Source of the DNA: Acidaminobacter sp. JC074
Lineage (GTDB): Bacteria > Bacillota > Clostridia > Peptostreptococcales > Acidaminobacteraceae
Assembly: GCF_022496765.1 (NCBI RefSeq)
Contig: NZ_VANV01000008.1
Span: 124,001-188,000, forward strand
Length of the DNA: 64,000 nucleotides
Direction of reading: 5' to 3'
In this document: piece by piece, positions 52,762-61,971 of the stretch
How the letters are laid out: each line of letters starts with the position of its first letter
Position numbering within the stretch: position 1 is the stretch's first letter
Program-made: the position numbers and the translations under genes
The notes under the pieces: model-generated
What the model saw: only the letters and a program-made list of their open reading frames with translations
The model's database searches: none
What the model was told of the DNA's origin: nothing

Positions 52762-54642
52762 ATGGCGATTGGAATAATCGATGCGGATCTATTAGATGGT
52801 GGAACCAGACATCCAAATTTGGCTTTGATGAAGTTAAGTGGTTATTATAAGGCTAATGGAGAAGATGTTGAGTTGTTACGTAATTACTCGAGTTTAGAAG
52901 AGTATGACGTTGTTTATATATCTAAAGTTTTTAACTTTACTAAAGTCCCACAGCATATTTATGGTGTGGATAATGTTGTTTTAGGAGGTACTGGCTTTTA
53001 TGAAGATGGCGGTGAATCTTTAGCTGACGAAATAGAGCACCATATGCCAGATTATAGCTTGTATGATGATTATATTGCGGTTCAAGTATCAAAGGGAAAA
53101 AGAGAATCAAGTTATAGTGACTACAAGCATTATTCTATTGGTTTTACTTCGCGTGGTTGTTTTAGAAAATGTGAGTTCTGTGTTAATAAAAAATACGATA
53201 GAGCAGTCAGGCATTCTTTAGTTACTGAGTTCTTAGATGAAGAAAAGCCTTATATTTACCTGTGGGATGATAATTTTTTAGCTTTTTCAGGGTGGAGAGA
53301 AGTGCTTGCTGAGTTAAATGCTACTGGTAAGCCATTTCAATTTAGGCAAGGTCTTGATATTCGATTGATGACTAAAGAAAAAGCTTATATGCTTTCTAAC
53401 TCAAAGTATCATGGAGATTTTATATTTGCTTTTGACCACATTGAAGATAGAGAGATTATTGAAAAGAAGCTGAAACTTTGGAAACACTATACTACAAAGA
53501 CAACTAAGTTATATGTGCTTTGTGCTTATGAATCACAAGATGTAAAAGATATAGAAAATACATTTGAGAGAATAAAGATATTAATGAAATATGGTTGTCT
53601 GCCGTATATTATGCGTTATGAGGATTATTTAGATAGTGATTACAAATCGATGTACATTCAATTAGCAAGATGGTGTAATCAACCTAACTTTTTTAAGAAG
53701 AAGTCTTTTAGACAATTTTGTGAGGCGAATCAAAGCTACCATAAAACATCAAGTACTTATTGTTCTGCATTTCAGGCAATGGTTGATTTTGAGACGAAAC
53801 ATCCAGATGTTGCAAAGAAGTATTTTGATATAAGATTTGATGAACTGAATGAATATGATTGTTCTTTTGGATATGGTAGAAAGTATGCTCATAAAAATGA
53901 TTGTGAGATTTGTAAAATTGAGCAAAAAATGTGGCTTGATGCCTTTCATGGTGTCACAGATAGAAGTTTAGTGTTAAGAGATTATTTGTTACAGGAGATG
54001 GATTTACAGTGTTTGATCTATGGTAATGGTGATTGCAATGAAATAGAATGTAGTAAGATTGCCGACTGGTTTATTGAGGTTTTGCTAAGTACACCTATAG
54101 CTGAGTTGGTAGAATTAATTAGTGAACATGAGTTGGAAAAGATTTTACCAAGTAATATTCCTCAATACAGTAAGTTAGATGATGCTTTGTATAGAACACC
54201 AGATATATTGGGGAATGTTCCTGAAAGCATCCGTTTTGAAGATTTGGGTTTCTATTTAGAGCGTGTGAAGAAAAAAGAAGGTGCATTTAAAAAATACGGT
54301 GAAAATCATTCTAAACTTGCTACTTTAATGGATTTAGCTGCAATAACAATTGATGGTAGAACCAATTACATTCAATTATCAGTTTTAGGTAAATCTTATT
54401 TGAAGATATCACAGGAGGACAAAGAACGTTTGACTGCTAGATTGATGCTTAGAATCCCATTGGTGCAACATGCCTTAATAGATGCAAAAAAAAGAGAATG
54501 TTCATTAAGTGACTATTTAGTGATACTGTCTGAAAAGACAGCATTAAGAAGATCGAATAACATTGCTGATCTATTCAGACACGTGAAAGCACATAGTGAT
54601 AGTGATTTTGAAATAGTGTTTGATAATATCTTGGGGGTGTAA
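52762..54642 (+). CDS. radical SAM protein of a defence-like cassette
   Basis: In this 626-residue protein, residues about 1-110 resemble a cobalamin-binding-like Rossmann half (IGIIDADLLDGG, NVVLGGTGFYEDGGE). The radical SAM motif is CFRKCEFC (Cys133, Cys137, Cys140). The barrel extends to about 310. Residues about 330-626 are a large unrecognised region with a second Cys set (CSFGYGRKYAHKNDCEIC, near 371-393). Radical SAM enzymes cut S-adenosylmethionine to make a radical; the substrate here is unknown. It heads a cassette with a helicase and a DndD-like ATPase, so nucleic-acid modification is conceivable. AAGAGGTG precedes the ATG. Confidence 0.82.
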   Translation: MAIGIIDADLLDGGTRHPNLALMKLSGYYKANGEDVELLRNYSSLEEYDVVYISKVFNFTKVPQHIYGVDNVVLGGTGFYEDGGESLADEIEHHMPDYSLYDDYIAVQVSKGKRESSYSDYKHYSIGFTSRGCFRKCEFCVNKKYDRAVRHSLVTEFLDEEKPYIYLWDDNFLAFSGWREVLAELNATGKPFQFRQGLDIRLMTKEKAYMLSNSKYHGDFIFAFDHIEDREIIEKKLKLWKHYTTKTTKLYVLCAYESQDVKDIENTFERIKILMKYGCLPYIMRYEDYLDSDYKSMYIQLARWCNQPNFFKKKSFRQFCEANQSYHKTSSTYCSAFQAMVDFETKHPDVAKKYFDIRFDELNEYDCSFGYGRKYAHKNDCEICKIEQKMWLDAFHGVTDRSLVLRDYLLQEMDLQCLIYGNGDCNEIECSKIADWFIEVLLSTPIAELVELISEHELEKILPSNIPQYSKLDDALYRTPDILGNVPESIRFEDLGFYLERVKKKEGAFKKYGENHSKLATLMDLAAITIDGRTNYIQLSVLGKSYLKISQEDKERLTARLMLRIPLVQHALIDAKKRECSLSDYLVILSEKTALRRSNNIADLFRHVKAHSDSDFEIVFDNILGV

Positions 54643-54643
54643 T

Positions 54644-56761
54644 TTGTCTTTTAGAAACATAGAACTGAACTATACTTATGATTCTGGTGAGGTAGATTTG
54701 CTATATTCATTCTATGTACCTGTTTTAGAACAAGCTTATAGTTATGACAGAATAGCAGGTTACTTTACATCAACGAGTTTAGCTGTTTCTGCACGTGGCA
54801 TAGCAGGTCTTATTAAAAATGGTGGTAAGATGAGGATTCTAGTTAGTCCTCGGTTATCACCTGAAGATATAAGAATCATAGATTCGGTTAATGCATTACC
54901 TAAAAAATCTTATGAGGATAAGTTCATTTCAGAACTGGATATGATAGAAAATGAGTTTGAAAAGGATCATTTGAAAGCTCTTGGTTGGATGTTGAGTAAT
55001 GAACATTTAGAGATTAAAGTGGTGATGCCAGTTAATGATAATAAAGATTATGATTTAGATGCCTTGTTTCACCAGAAGGTAGGTATTTTAAAAGATGTAA
55101 ATGGAGATTTTATTTCGTTTAGTGGATCCATTAATGAAACTGCTAAAGGATGGCTAAAAAACATTGAAGAATTTAAAGTTTTTAGATCTTGGATAGATGG
55201 ACAAGCGGATTATCTAAAAGATGATCAGAAGCGATTTAATAGGTTTTGGAAGGCTGAGAGAACAGATGTAAAAATTCATAGTGTTTCAGAAGCTATCAGA
55301 AAGAAACTCATAGATTTAAGTTCAGACTTTGATGTTGAGAAATTCATTGCAAAGAAATACAAAAACGATAGAAAACAGGATGAGATTAAATGCAAGCTTA
55401 ATTTGTTTAGTTATCAGAAAGAAGCTTTGAATACGTGGATTGATAATGGATATAATCTCTTGTTTGAAATGGCAACTGGTACTGGAAAAACTAGAACGGC
55501 TATAGGATGTATTCATAAAGTAATCACGGAGACTTCAAAGTTTGTCTGTATTGTTTCTTGTCCACAAAGTACATTATCACTTCAATGGAAAAAAGAAATA
55601 GAGCAAATCGGACTACCTTTTGATAAAGCAGCAGTTATAGATGGAACCAATGCCAAATGGCGATCTGTGTTGAAAAGCTTATTAAATAAAATCGAGGTTG
55701 GTTTTTACACTAAGATTATTATTTATACTAATCATGTAACATCATGTAAGGAAGATTTTATTGTACCAGTTCAATTGCTGACGGATATAGATTTTATGTT
55801 TATTGGTGATGAAGTCCATGGATTAGGTGCAAGTAAAAGAAAGAAAGCTTTACTTGATAGTTACAAGTATCGTATAGGCTTAAGTGCTACACCGAGTCGT
55901 TGGTTTGATGATGTAGGTACCTTGTATTTAAGAGAATACTTTGGTTCTAAGTCCTTTGAGTTTACCATAAGAGATGCTCTTATAAATGAAAATCCTCTTA
56001 CTGGTAAACCTTTTCTTGTTAACTATTATTACAAACCTATATTTGTATCCTTAACAGATGAGGAATTAGACGACTATATGAAATTATCAAATAAGATAAG
56101 AAAGATGAATTCTTATAGTAGAGATAGTGACAGTTATCAGGAAACTTATGAAAATCTCCTATTTATGAGATCAAATATTGTTAAGAGTGCAAATAAAAAG
56201 TATCAAGCTTTGTTAGGATTAGTTAGAGATTTGTCTTATTTAAGGAATGTGATTGTTTTTGTTGTTCAAGAACAGATTGATTGCGTTATGGATATTTTAA
56301 GTAGTCATGATATTGATGCTCATAGGTTTACTCAGAAACAGGGAAAACTTCCTGATAAAAGGTATAAAGGATTGAGTGAAAGAGAGTATCTAATAAATAA
56401 GTTTAAAGAAGGTTTCTATGATGCTCTTGTTGCAATCAAATGTCTAGATGAAGGGATTGATATACCAAGCGCTAAAATTGCAGTACTAATGGCAAATAGT
56501 ACAAATCCAAGAGAGTATATTCAGAGAATCGGAAGAGTGATTAGACAATCTGAAAACAAAGATAGAGCATATATATACGACATTATCGTGGAACCAGATC
56601 TCTCCAGAATCGAACATGCAGAGTTGAAGAAATTTGAAATAGAGGTATTTAATAAGGATTTGGTTAGAGTTTTAGAAATGTCTAGGAATGCAATTAATAA
56701 TGCTGATGTATTAGATGAAGTAAATCAAAAATATAGGAGGTTGATCAATGGCCCTAAATAA
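54644..56761 (+). CDS. PLD-domain SF2 helicase of the radical-SAM cassette
   Basis: This 705-residue protein starts at TTG 54644, two bases after the radical-SAM stop, with GGGGGTG upstream. The N-terminal PLD-like domain (about 1-200) has HQK near 142 and SGSINET. The SF2 helicase core has ATGTGKT near 275, DEVH near 388, LSATPSR and the arginine-rich motif VI QRIGRVIRQ. It lacks the DUF3427 tail of the product at 48161. Proteins of this design translocate on DNA in restriction and Dnd/Dpt-like systems. It overlaps the next small gene by 14 bases. Confidence 0.87.
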   Translation: MSFRNIELNYTYDSGEVDLLYSFYVPVLEQAYSYDRIAGYFTSTSLAVSARGIAGLIKNGGKMRILVSPRLSPEDIRIIDSVNALPKKSYEDKFISELDMIENEFEKDHLKALGWMLSNEHLEIKVVMPVNDNKDYDLDALFHQKVGILKDVNGDFISFSGSINETAKGWLKNIEEFKVFRSWIDGQADYLKDDQKRFNRFWKAERTDVKIHSVSEAIRKKLIDLSSDFDVEKFIAKKYKNDRKQDEIKCKLNLFSYQKEALNTWIDNGYNLLFEMATGTGKTRTAIGCIHKVITETSKFVCIVSCPQSTLSLQWKKEIEQIGLPFDKAAVIDGTNAKWRSVLKSLLNKIEVGFYTKIIIYTNHVTSCKEDFIVPVQLLTDIDFMFIGDEVHGLGASKRKKALLDSYKYRIGLSATPSRWFDDVGTLYLREYFGSKSFEFTIRDALINENPLTGKPFLVNYYYKPIFVSLTDEELDDYMKLSNKIRKMNSYSRDSDSYQETYENLLFMRSNIVKSANKKYQALLGLVRDLSYLRNVIVFVVQEQIDCVMDILSSHDIDAHRFTQKQGKLPDKRYKGLSEREYLINKFKEGFYDALVAIKCLDEGIDIPSAKIAVLMANSTNPREYIQRIGRVIRQSENKDRAYIYDIIVEPDLSRIEHAELKKFEIEVFNKDLVRVLEMSRNAINNADVLDEVNQKYRRLINGPK

Positions 56762-56924
56762 AGAGATTTTAAAAAGATTAGATGAAAAAACTATGAACGA
56801 TAAAAGTACCAGGGATTTTTTAATCGCCTTGTTACAAATAGAGAGTGAAGGTAGAGGTTGGTACGACAAAGATTATAATCAATTATTAGAGAGATTTTGC
56901 GAAGGAGGAAACGATGAGATTTAA
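56748..56924 (+). CDS. 58-residue small protein of the radical-SAM cassette
   Basis: ATG 56748 is preceded by TAGGAGG. The gene overlaps the helicase end by 14 bases and the ATPase start by 11 bases. The product is helical and charged (MALNKEILKRLDEKTM ... FLIALLQIESEGRGWYDKDY). The double overlap and strong site indicate a real gene. The function is unknown; it may bridge the helicase and ATPase. Confidence 0.7.
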   Translation: MALNKEILKRLDEKTMNDKSTRDFLIALLQIESEGRGWYDKDYNQLLERFCEGGNDEI

Positions 56925-58863
56925 ATATATAGAAATAAAGAATTTTAGACAGTATAAAAATCTTAGGTTTGATTTCCCTAAACGTACAGAGAATGATCTT
57001 CATATTATAATTGGTCAGAATGGTATCGGTAAAACTAATATACTTAATGCGGTTACATGGTGTCTGTATGGGGAAGAACCTCATTTAGGTGATGATTCAA
57101 GAAGCCTTCCAAAATTTAATTTGGAAGCTCAAAAAGAAGCTAAGTTAAATGGTGAAAAAATTGTAAAAGTTGAAGTGAATATTGGTGCTGAAGCCAATGG
57201 GAATCCGGTCAAATTTTATAGGTCTGTTGAGTTTAACACAGATAGTGGCTTTGAGCTACAAGATGATTTTATCGTGAAAGTTTGCAACGAACATAAAGAT
57301 ACTGTTCCTTACGAAGGTGAAGAAGCTTCTTCGTTTGTTAATAGATTCATGCCAGAAAAGATTAGAGAGTATTTTTACTTTGATGGTGAGCAGTTACATA
57401 ATTATTTTTTAGCGGATCAAAATACTAGAATTAAAGATTCAGTATATACAATATCACAAGTTGACATGCTTACGAGAATTAGCAATAGACTGGGTAATGT
57501 AATTAGTAAAAAAGAAAAATCTGCAGGTAAAATGTCACCTAACATCGAGAAAATCAACTCGGAGATCGATGACAAGTCGAACATGATAACTAAGGTAAAA
57601 AAAGATATTGGTGAGCTTGAGGGTCAAATACATCTTTCTAATGATATTATCGACAAGAATACACAGTTACTTAGAGGACAAGAAGATCTGGCGGATCTAG
57701 AAGAGAAGTTCCAAATGTATCAGGAGATAAAGACAGAACTCGAGAAAGAAAGAAATGACCTTTATTCTGAGTTAAAAAAGTTTATTGTCAATTATAAAGT
57801 AATTCTGTCGTTTTATCCTATTGCAAAAGAATCTTTAGATATCATAAGAGAAAAAGAGGAAAACAATTCTTTGCCTCCTAACATCGATATTAACTTGCTT
57901 AAAAGAATGCTTATTGATCATACGTGTTTTATTTGTGGCAACGATCTAAATGAAACTGCTGAAGAACGTATTGATACATTTATGTCACAACTTTCAGTAT
58001 CTAGTGATGTCTCTCATACTCTAGTAAACATTAAAAGTGAGTTAGAGAGAGTTGTAGAAGATGCTAAACTATATCCTGAAAAGAAAGAAAAATTATTAGG
58101 TCAGATAAGAATGAATGAAGAGAGGCTTAGTGCTAATGATACTTTGCTTAGAGAAACGGATGATAAACTATCAAAGTTTACCAATAAAGAACAAGTTGCT
58201 AATTGGCATTTAGAAAGACAAAATCACATAGAACTTCTAAAATCAAATACTGAATCTTTAGGAGTTTATAAAGATCGATTAAGCAACCATAACAATGATT
58301 TAGACAAACTGCAGAAAAATCTATCTAGTGCGATGGAAAAGCAAAAGGAATGTGCGGATTTATTGAATCTTATCAGGTTTTCTAAGAACGCTAAGACAAT
58401 TGTTGAAGATATTGAAACTGAGATGATGAAAGATGTTAAGTCGAGGATGGAAAACAGAACGACTGATTTCTTCCAAGAACTTGTTTGGAAGAAAAACACT
58501 TATAAGAACATTGCGTTAAGTGATGATTATGTTTTAGATCTTTATCATGTGGATGGTTATCCATGTGTGGGTTCTTGTAGTGCTGCAGAAAGATCGCTAC
58601 TAGCATTATCATTTACTTTAGCCTTACATGAGGTTTCAGGATTTAAGTCATTACTTTTCATAGATACGCCAGTTGCAAGAGTATCAGATGTTAACAGAGT
58701 TAACTTTGCAAATGTGTTAAGTGATATCAGCAAGAGTAAGCAAATCATTTTAACGTTCTCACCGGATGAATACTCTAAAGATATTAGAGAGATATTTAAG
58801 CCAGTAGCTTCTTCAAGCGTAATGTTAGAAACCGAAAATGAAAAATATACGACATATAGTTAG
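56914..58863 (+). CDS. DndD-like SMC/Rad50-type ATPase
   Basis: This 649-residue protein has Walker A GQNGIGKT (34-41), YFYFDGEQLHNYF near 155 (a DndD-family hallmark), long coiled coils (about 200-320 and 360-500) and a zinc-hook-like CFICG near 337. The C-terminal ABC signature is SAAERSLLALS, with Walker B SLLFIDTP. DndD couples ATP use to DNA handling in phosphorothioate systems, and homologues serve other defence systems. GAAGGAGG precedes the ATG, which lies inside the 58-aa gene. Confidence 0.87.
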   Translation: MRFKYIEIKNFRQYKNLRFDFPKRTENDLHIIIGQNGIGKTNILNAVTWCLYGEEPHLGDDSRSLPKFNLEAQKEAKLNGEKIVKVEVNIGAEANGNPVKFYRSVEFNTDSGFELQDDFIVKVCNEHKDTVPYEGEEASSFVNRFMPEKIREYFYFDGEQLHNYFLADQNTRIKDSVYTISQVDMLTRISNRLGNVISKKEKSAGKMSPNIEKINSEIDDKSNMITKVKKDIGELEGQIHLSNDIIDKNTQLLRGQEDLADLEEKFQMYQEIKTELEKERNDLYSELKKFIVNYKVILSFYPIAKESLDIIREKEENNSLPPNIDINLLKRMLIDHTCFICGNDLNETAEERIDTFMSQLSVSSDVSHTLVNIKSELERVVEDAKLYPEKKEKLLGQIRMNEERLSANDTLLRETDDKLSKFTNKEQVANWHLERQNHIELLKSNTESLGVYKDRLSNHNNDLDKLQKNLSSAMEKQKECADLLNLIRFSKNAKTIVEDIETEMMKDVKSRMENRTTDFFQELVWKKNTYKNIALSDDYVLDLYHVDGYPCVGSCSAAERSLLALSFTLALHEVSGFKSLLFIDTPVARVSDVNRVNFANVLSDISKSKQIILTFSPDEYSKDIREIFKPVASSSVMLETENEKYTTYS

Positions 58864-58875
58864 TGAGGTGAAATC

Positions 58876-59295
58876 TTGAAAAAAACAGATAGACTAAATA
58901 TATCAAAAAAAACTAGGGAGATAATTGGAAAAATAGACAAAACAAACTTTCTTGAGTTGAGTCAAAACAATACTTCTAGAAGCATGTTGTTTAACTTCGC
59001 AATGGCTCTTGGCTTAGATACAATACCTACACCTATAAAAAACATTGAAGGATTAATGCTAGATGGATCCATAAGTAGCCAAACCAAAGCATTGATGTAT
59101 GCTTATACAATATTTAGATCTAACGATAAACATGGTCTTCAAGAAGTAGGTGATAAATCATTTGTTTATAACGAAGTTCAAGAACTTGCAAATACAGGCT
59201 TTGAGGTCATAGAGGATTATATTGATAATAAGAATGAAGAAGAGTCGCTTTGGGAGCTAATAAGAGAATTAGATAGTCAGTTTTATGTTAAATAG
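58876..59295 (+). CDS. 139-residue protein, DndE-like (tentative)
   Basis: The start is TTG 58876 with GTGAGGTG upstream. The N-terminal LNISKKTREIIGKI followed by SRSMLFNFAMALGL resembles the start of DndE proteins, which are short helical DNA-binding partners of DndD. The rest (GSISSQTKALMYAYTIF and onward) is not diagnostic. Position directly after a DndD-like ATPase supports the assignment. It could equally be an unrelated small helical partner. Confidence 0.5.
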   Translation: MKKTDRLNISKKTREIIGKIDKTNFLELSQNNTSRSMLFNFAMALGLDTIPTPIKNIEGLMLDGSISSQTKALMYAYTIFRSNDKHGLQEVGDKSFVYNEVQELANTGFEVIEDYIDNKNEEESLWELIRELDSQFYVK

Positions 59296-59546
59296 TGTAA
59301 TGATAAAGAGAAGCTATAATATCTTATTAATGTCAGATGGAGTTGTTAAGTTAAATATTGAAACAGAGATCTATTTCGATTAGTTGTTTGAAATTACTAT
59401 TATGTGATAATTAATGATTAAATTAGTACTAGATATTTTGAGGATTCATCATATCACTTAGTATAATTTCAAGTTATTATTACATTTGCTTCTATCGACA
59501 GATTATATATCAGTGGAAAACATATAGCAAAGAAGGGAGCTTAGGA

Positions 59547-61172
59547 ATGATAATTGCACCGATTAGTGCTATTCCATCTTGGGAGGGCTTTGAGTATCAA
59601 CGGCATATTGCTTTATACATGACTTTAAATCAGATGTGTTATGAAATTGAAGCAGATAATGAATACGACATCAGTTTATATAAATTAGGTATTGAAGGGG
59701 AAGAAGATTTTTCGATAATAAAAGGCGATAAATATTTAAGTTTGCATCAGGTTAAGGAAGGTGCTGTTAATCTAAATGATTCTGATAAGGCATGTTTTAT
59801 ATTATCGAAGTTACAGTATGGTGCTGATGAGGCTTTTTTTCATGTTAACACATCAATAGTGATAGCAAACGATTTTGTTTCTAAAACATTAGAGTATATT
59901 GATAAACTTTTACTAACATTTGGTAAAGAAGTAATAACAAAAGAGGAGTTCTCTAAAAAAATAAAGAAGTTAGAGGAATCTGAAGAGATAAAGTTAAATA
60001 AAAAAGACTTAAGATATAAACTTGAAGAGGATAAGTACATCTTAATAAGTAAAATCTCATTTAATACACCTAAAGGATCTGCTTATAAAATACTTGATCA
60101 TGCGTGTACTTGCAATAAGGAAAGGGACGATGTTGTCAATGTCGTTGACGATACTTGCAATAAGGAAAGGGACGATGTTGTCAATGCCGTTGACGATATT
60201 GTGAAAGAATTAAATTTATACAAAGATGAACTAAATGGTAAAACAGATTCTAACCTGTGGAAAGTATATAGTAGTAAATTTGATAAGCCGAAGGATGTTA
60301 TTTTGGAATCATGTAAGCTTATTGATAGGATCCTAAAAAAACTTCATCCCGAGGGTGAGATATACTATGATGAGGAGTATTTTCAATTTGTTTATGATGC
60401 GATTGTTATACTTTCTCAAAATGTGATCAGTGAACACAACACAAAAAGCAAAAAAAATGCATGTAAAATAGGATTTGGGGATATTCTTGAAGTAATAAAA
60501 AAAGATCATAAGGCGGAAAGTAACACTACTGACTATATGTATTATGTTCTTCTTAAACTTATTAAGGAAACTTTTGCAAAATATCCTACAAGTATGAGAA
60601 CAAAATGTTCTGAGGATAATTGTGATAATTGTGAGACCATAGATGAATGCAACTTATATCAACAAATGCAAGAAATTATCAATAACAGGAGCTATGGTGA
60701 AAAAAAGGATTTTTTATACAAACTGTTGTTGAGAACCCCTAAGAATAATTTGCCTAGGGACGCTGTGGTGAATAATTTGTTTATTGCATTGTTAAAGAAT
60801 ATCGATGGATTGAAATACTATGATTCTAATGTTATCTTAGCTAAAAAGAATGATTTGATTTATAGATTAACTCTAGATGAGAATGAGTATATAGAGGATT
60901 TTGAATTACAGTTAAAGAATGAGTTGGGTCTCAATGATGCAGATAAGCTCTTAATATACGAAAGTGATGTCTTAATTACGGATAGACTCAATGAAGATGA
61001 TTACACATATAATCAGATTAAATTCAATGCTATGGGTTCGAATGAGCTAAGTGAAATGAAGGATTTAACGTCGGATTCGATAGATAGTCAAAAGAAGAAC
61101 TATAATAAATCCAAAGTTATAAAACTTATAAGTAAAGATGTTGCAGAAAAGGAGTTAATTGATAATGAATAA
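59547..61172 (+). CDS. ABC-three-component-like effector with PD-(D/E)xK nuclease domain
   Basis: In this 541-residue protein, the N-terminal SWEGFEYQRHIALY and then GIEGEEDFSII (Asp54) with HQVKEG (Gln68, Lys70) form a restriction-endonuclease-like active site of the kind seen in Cap4 and ABC-3C effectors. A Cys cluster KCSEDNCDNCETIDEC (near 350) could bind zinc. A 15-residue tandem duplication lies at about residues 188-217. The following genes encode a middle component and an SMC-like ATPase, matching the ABC-3C conflict systems described by Aravind and colleagues. GAAGGGAGC precedes the ATG. Confidence 0.72.
   Translation: MIIAPISAIPSWEGFEYQRHIALYMTLNQMCYEIEADNEYDISLYKLGIEGEEDFSIIKGDKYLSLHQVKEGAVNLNDSDKACFILSKLQYGADEAFFHVNTSIVIANDFVSKTLEYIDKLLLTFGKEVITKEEFSKKIKKLEESEEIKLNKKDLRYKLEEDKYILISKISFNTPKGSAYKILDHACTCNKERDDVVNVVDDTCNKERDDVVNAVDDIVKELNLYKDELNGKTDSNLWKVYSSKFDKPKDVILESCKLIDRILKKLHPEGEIYYDEEYFQFVYDAIVILSQNVISEHNTKSKKNACKIGFGDILEVIKKDHKAESNTTDYMYYVLLKLIKETFAKYPTSMRTKCSEDNCDNCETIDECNLYQQMQEIINNRSYGEKKDFLYKLLLRTPKNNLPRDAVVNNLFIALLKNIDGLKYYDSNVILAKKNDLIYRLTLDENEYIEDFELQLKNELGLNDADKLLIYESDVLITDRLNEDDYTYNQIKFNAMGSNELSEMKDLTSDSIDSQKKNYNKSKVIKLISKDVAEKELIDNE
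60108..60197 (+). repeat. 45-base in-frame tandem duplication in the effector gene
   Basis: Units 60108-60152 and 60153-60197 are identical except for one T/C. Each encodes TCNKERDDVVN(V/A)VDD. The near identity points to a recent slippage or duplication event. The frame is preserved, lengthening a linker after the nuclease domain. Confidence 0.9.
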
Positions 61173-61971
61173 ATTGATTGAGAAAATATTCAATTCATAT
61201 ATGTATGAAGAGGTAAGTGATATTGGAAGAGCTTCTATTTCGTTTTATAAACATCAAAATCCAGAAATTGCAAATTACTTTATAGTATATACCATAGATT
61301 GTCGTGGATTTGAAGATAATGAATTACAGGTTTTAAATGCATTGGAGCAACTAGAAAAAGATTATGCTACTAAATCAGATGATTTAGATTATACATTGAA
61401 GCAGAGTTTAATTAATTCTTTTAGCAATATTCAAGAAGCAAGCCAGATTGATAAGAACACATCTGCTATTTATTTAATGCAATTCAATAATATAGATAAG
61501 CTTAGCAACTATAGAAATGCAGTGTACTCTATTGAAGAATCACCAAATTATTTTAAGAGATATGTTCTACCATATACAGAGAATCAAGTTGAGCAACTAA
61601 ATATTGCATTAGACCAATACGGAGACAGATCGATACTTGATGCATTGTGTCAAATAGTAGATAGTCAAGAAAATTACTTTAATCTAGTTAGAAGTAAATC
61701 TTTAGATAGTACATATGGTTTAGCAATTAGAATGTTTTCAAAGTTACCATTTTTGCAGTATAAGTTCAAAACGGAGTTAGCTCCAGATCCTATAGAAAAA
61801 CAAGTTGAAAAAAAATTAGGTGATGAGATTCTGAAATATCATAAGATTCTTGACAAAAAAGAGTTGAGCATTGATGAAATCCTCTTGTTGGAAGACGACT
61901 TTTCAATGGAAGATGAAACTGTAGATAAAGAACTTCAGAAAATGTTAAAGGGGGTAAAAAGTGAGTTATAA
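61165..61971 (+). CDS. ABC-three-component middle-component-like protein
   Basis: This 268-residue helical protein (NKLIEKIFNSYMYEEVSDIG at the start; PNYFKRYVLPYTENQVEQL centrally) has no catalytic motif. Its size, helical make-up and position between effector and ATPase match ABC-3C middle components, probably type 1. The gene overlaps the effector by eight bases and the ATPase by 11 bases, so all three are coupled. ATG 61165 has AAGGAG ten to eleven bases upstream. Confidence 0.62.
   Translation: MNKLIEKIFNSYMYEEVSDIGRASISFYKHQNPEIANYFIVYTIDCRGFEDNELQVLNALEQLEKDYATKSDDLDYTLKQSLINSFSNIQEASQIDKNTSAIYLMQFNNIDKLSNYRNAVYSIEESPNYFKRYVLPYTENQVEQLNIALDQYGDRSILDALCQIVDSQENYFNLVRSKSLDSTYGLAIRMFSKLPFLQYKFKTELAPDPIEKQVEKKLGDEILKYHKILDKKELSIDEILLLEDDFSMEDETVDKELQKMLKGVKSEL

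Noticed and set aside
52762-59295. Canonical Dnd phosphorothioate system
   Set aside because: The ATPase and perhaps the last gene resemble DndD and DndE, but no DndA, DndB or DndC is present and a radical SAM gene leads. Naming it dnd would be misleading.
60108-60197. Possible CRISPR-like repeat
   Set aside because: Two adjacent 45-base units without spacers, inside a coding frame. It is a tandem duplication in a protein gene. No CRISPR array is seen anywhere in the window.
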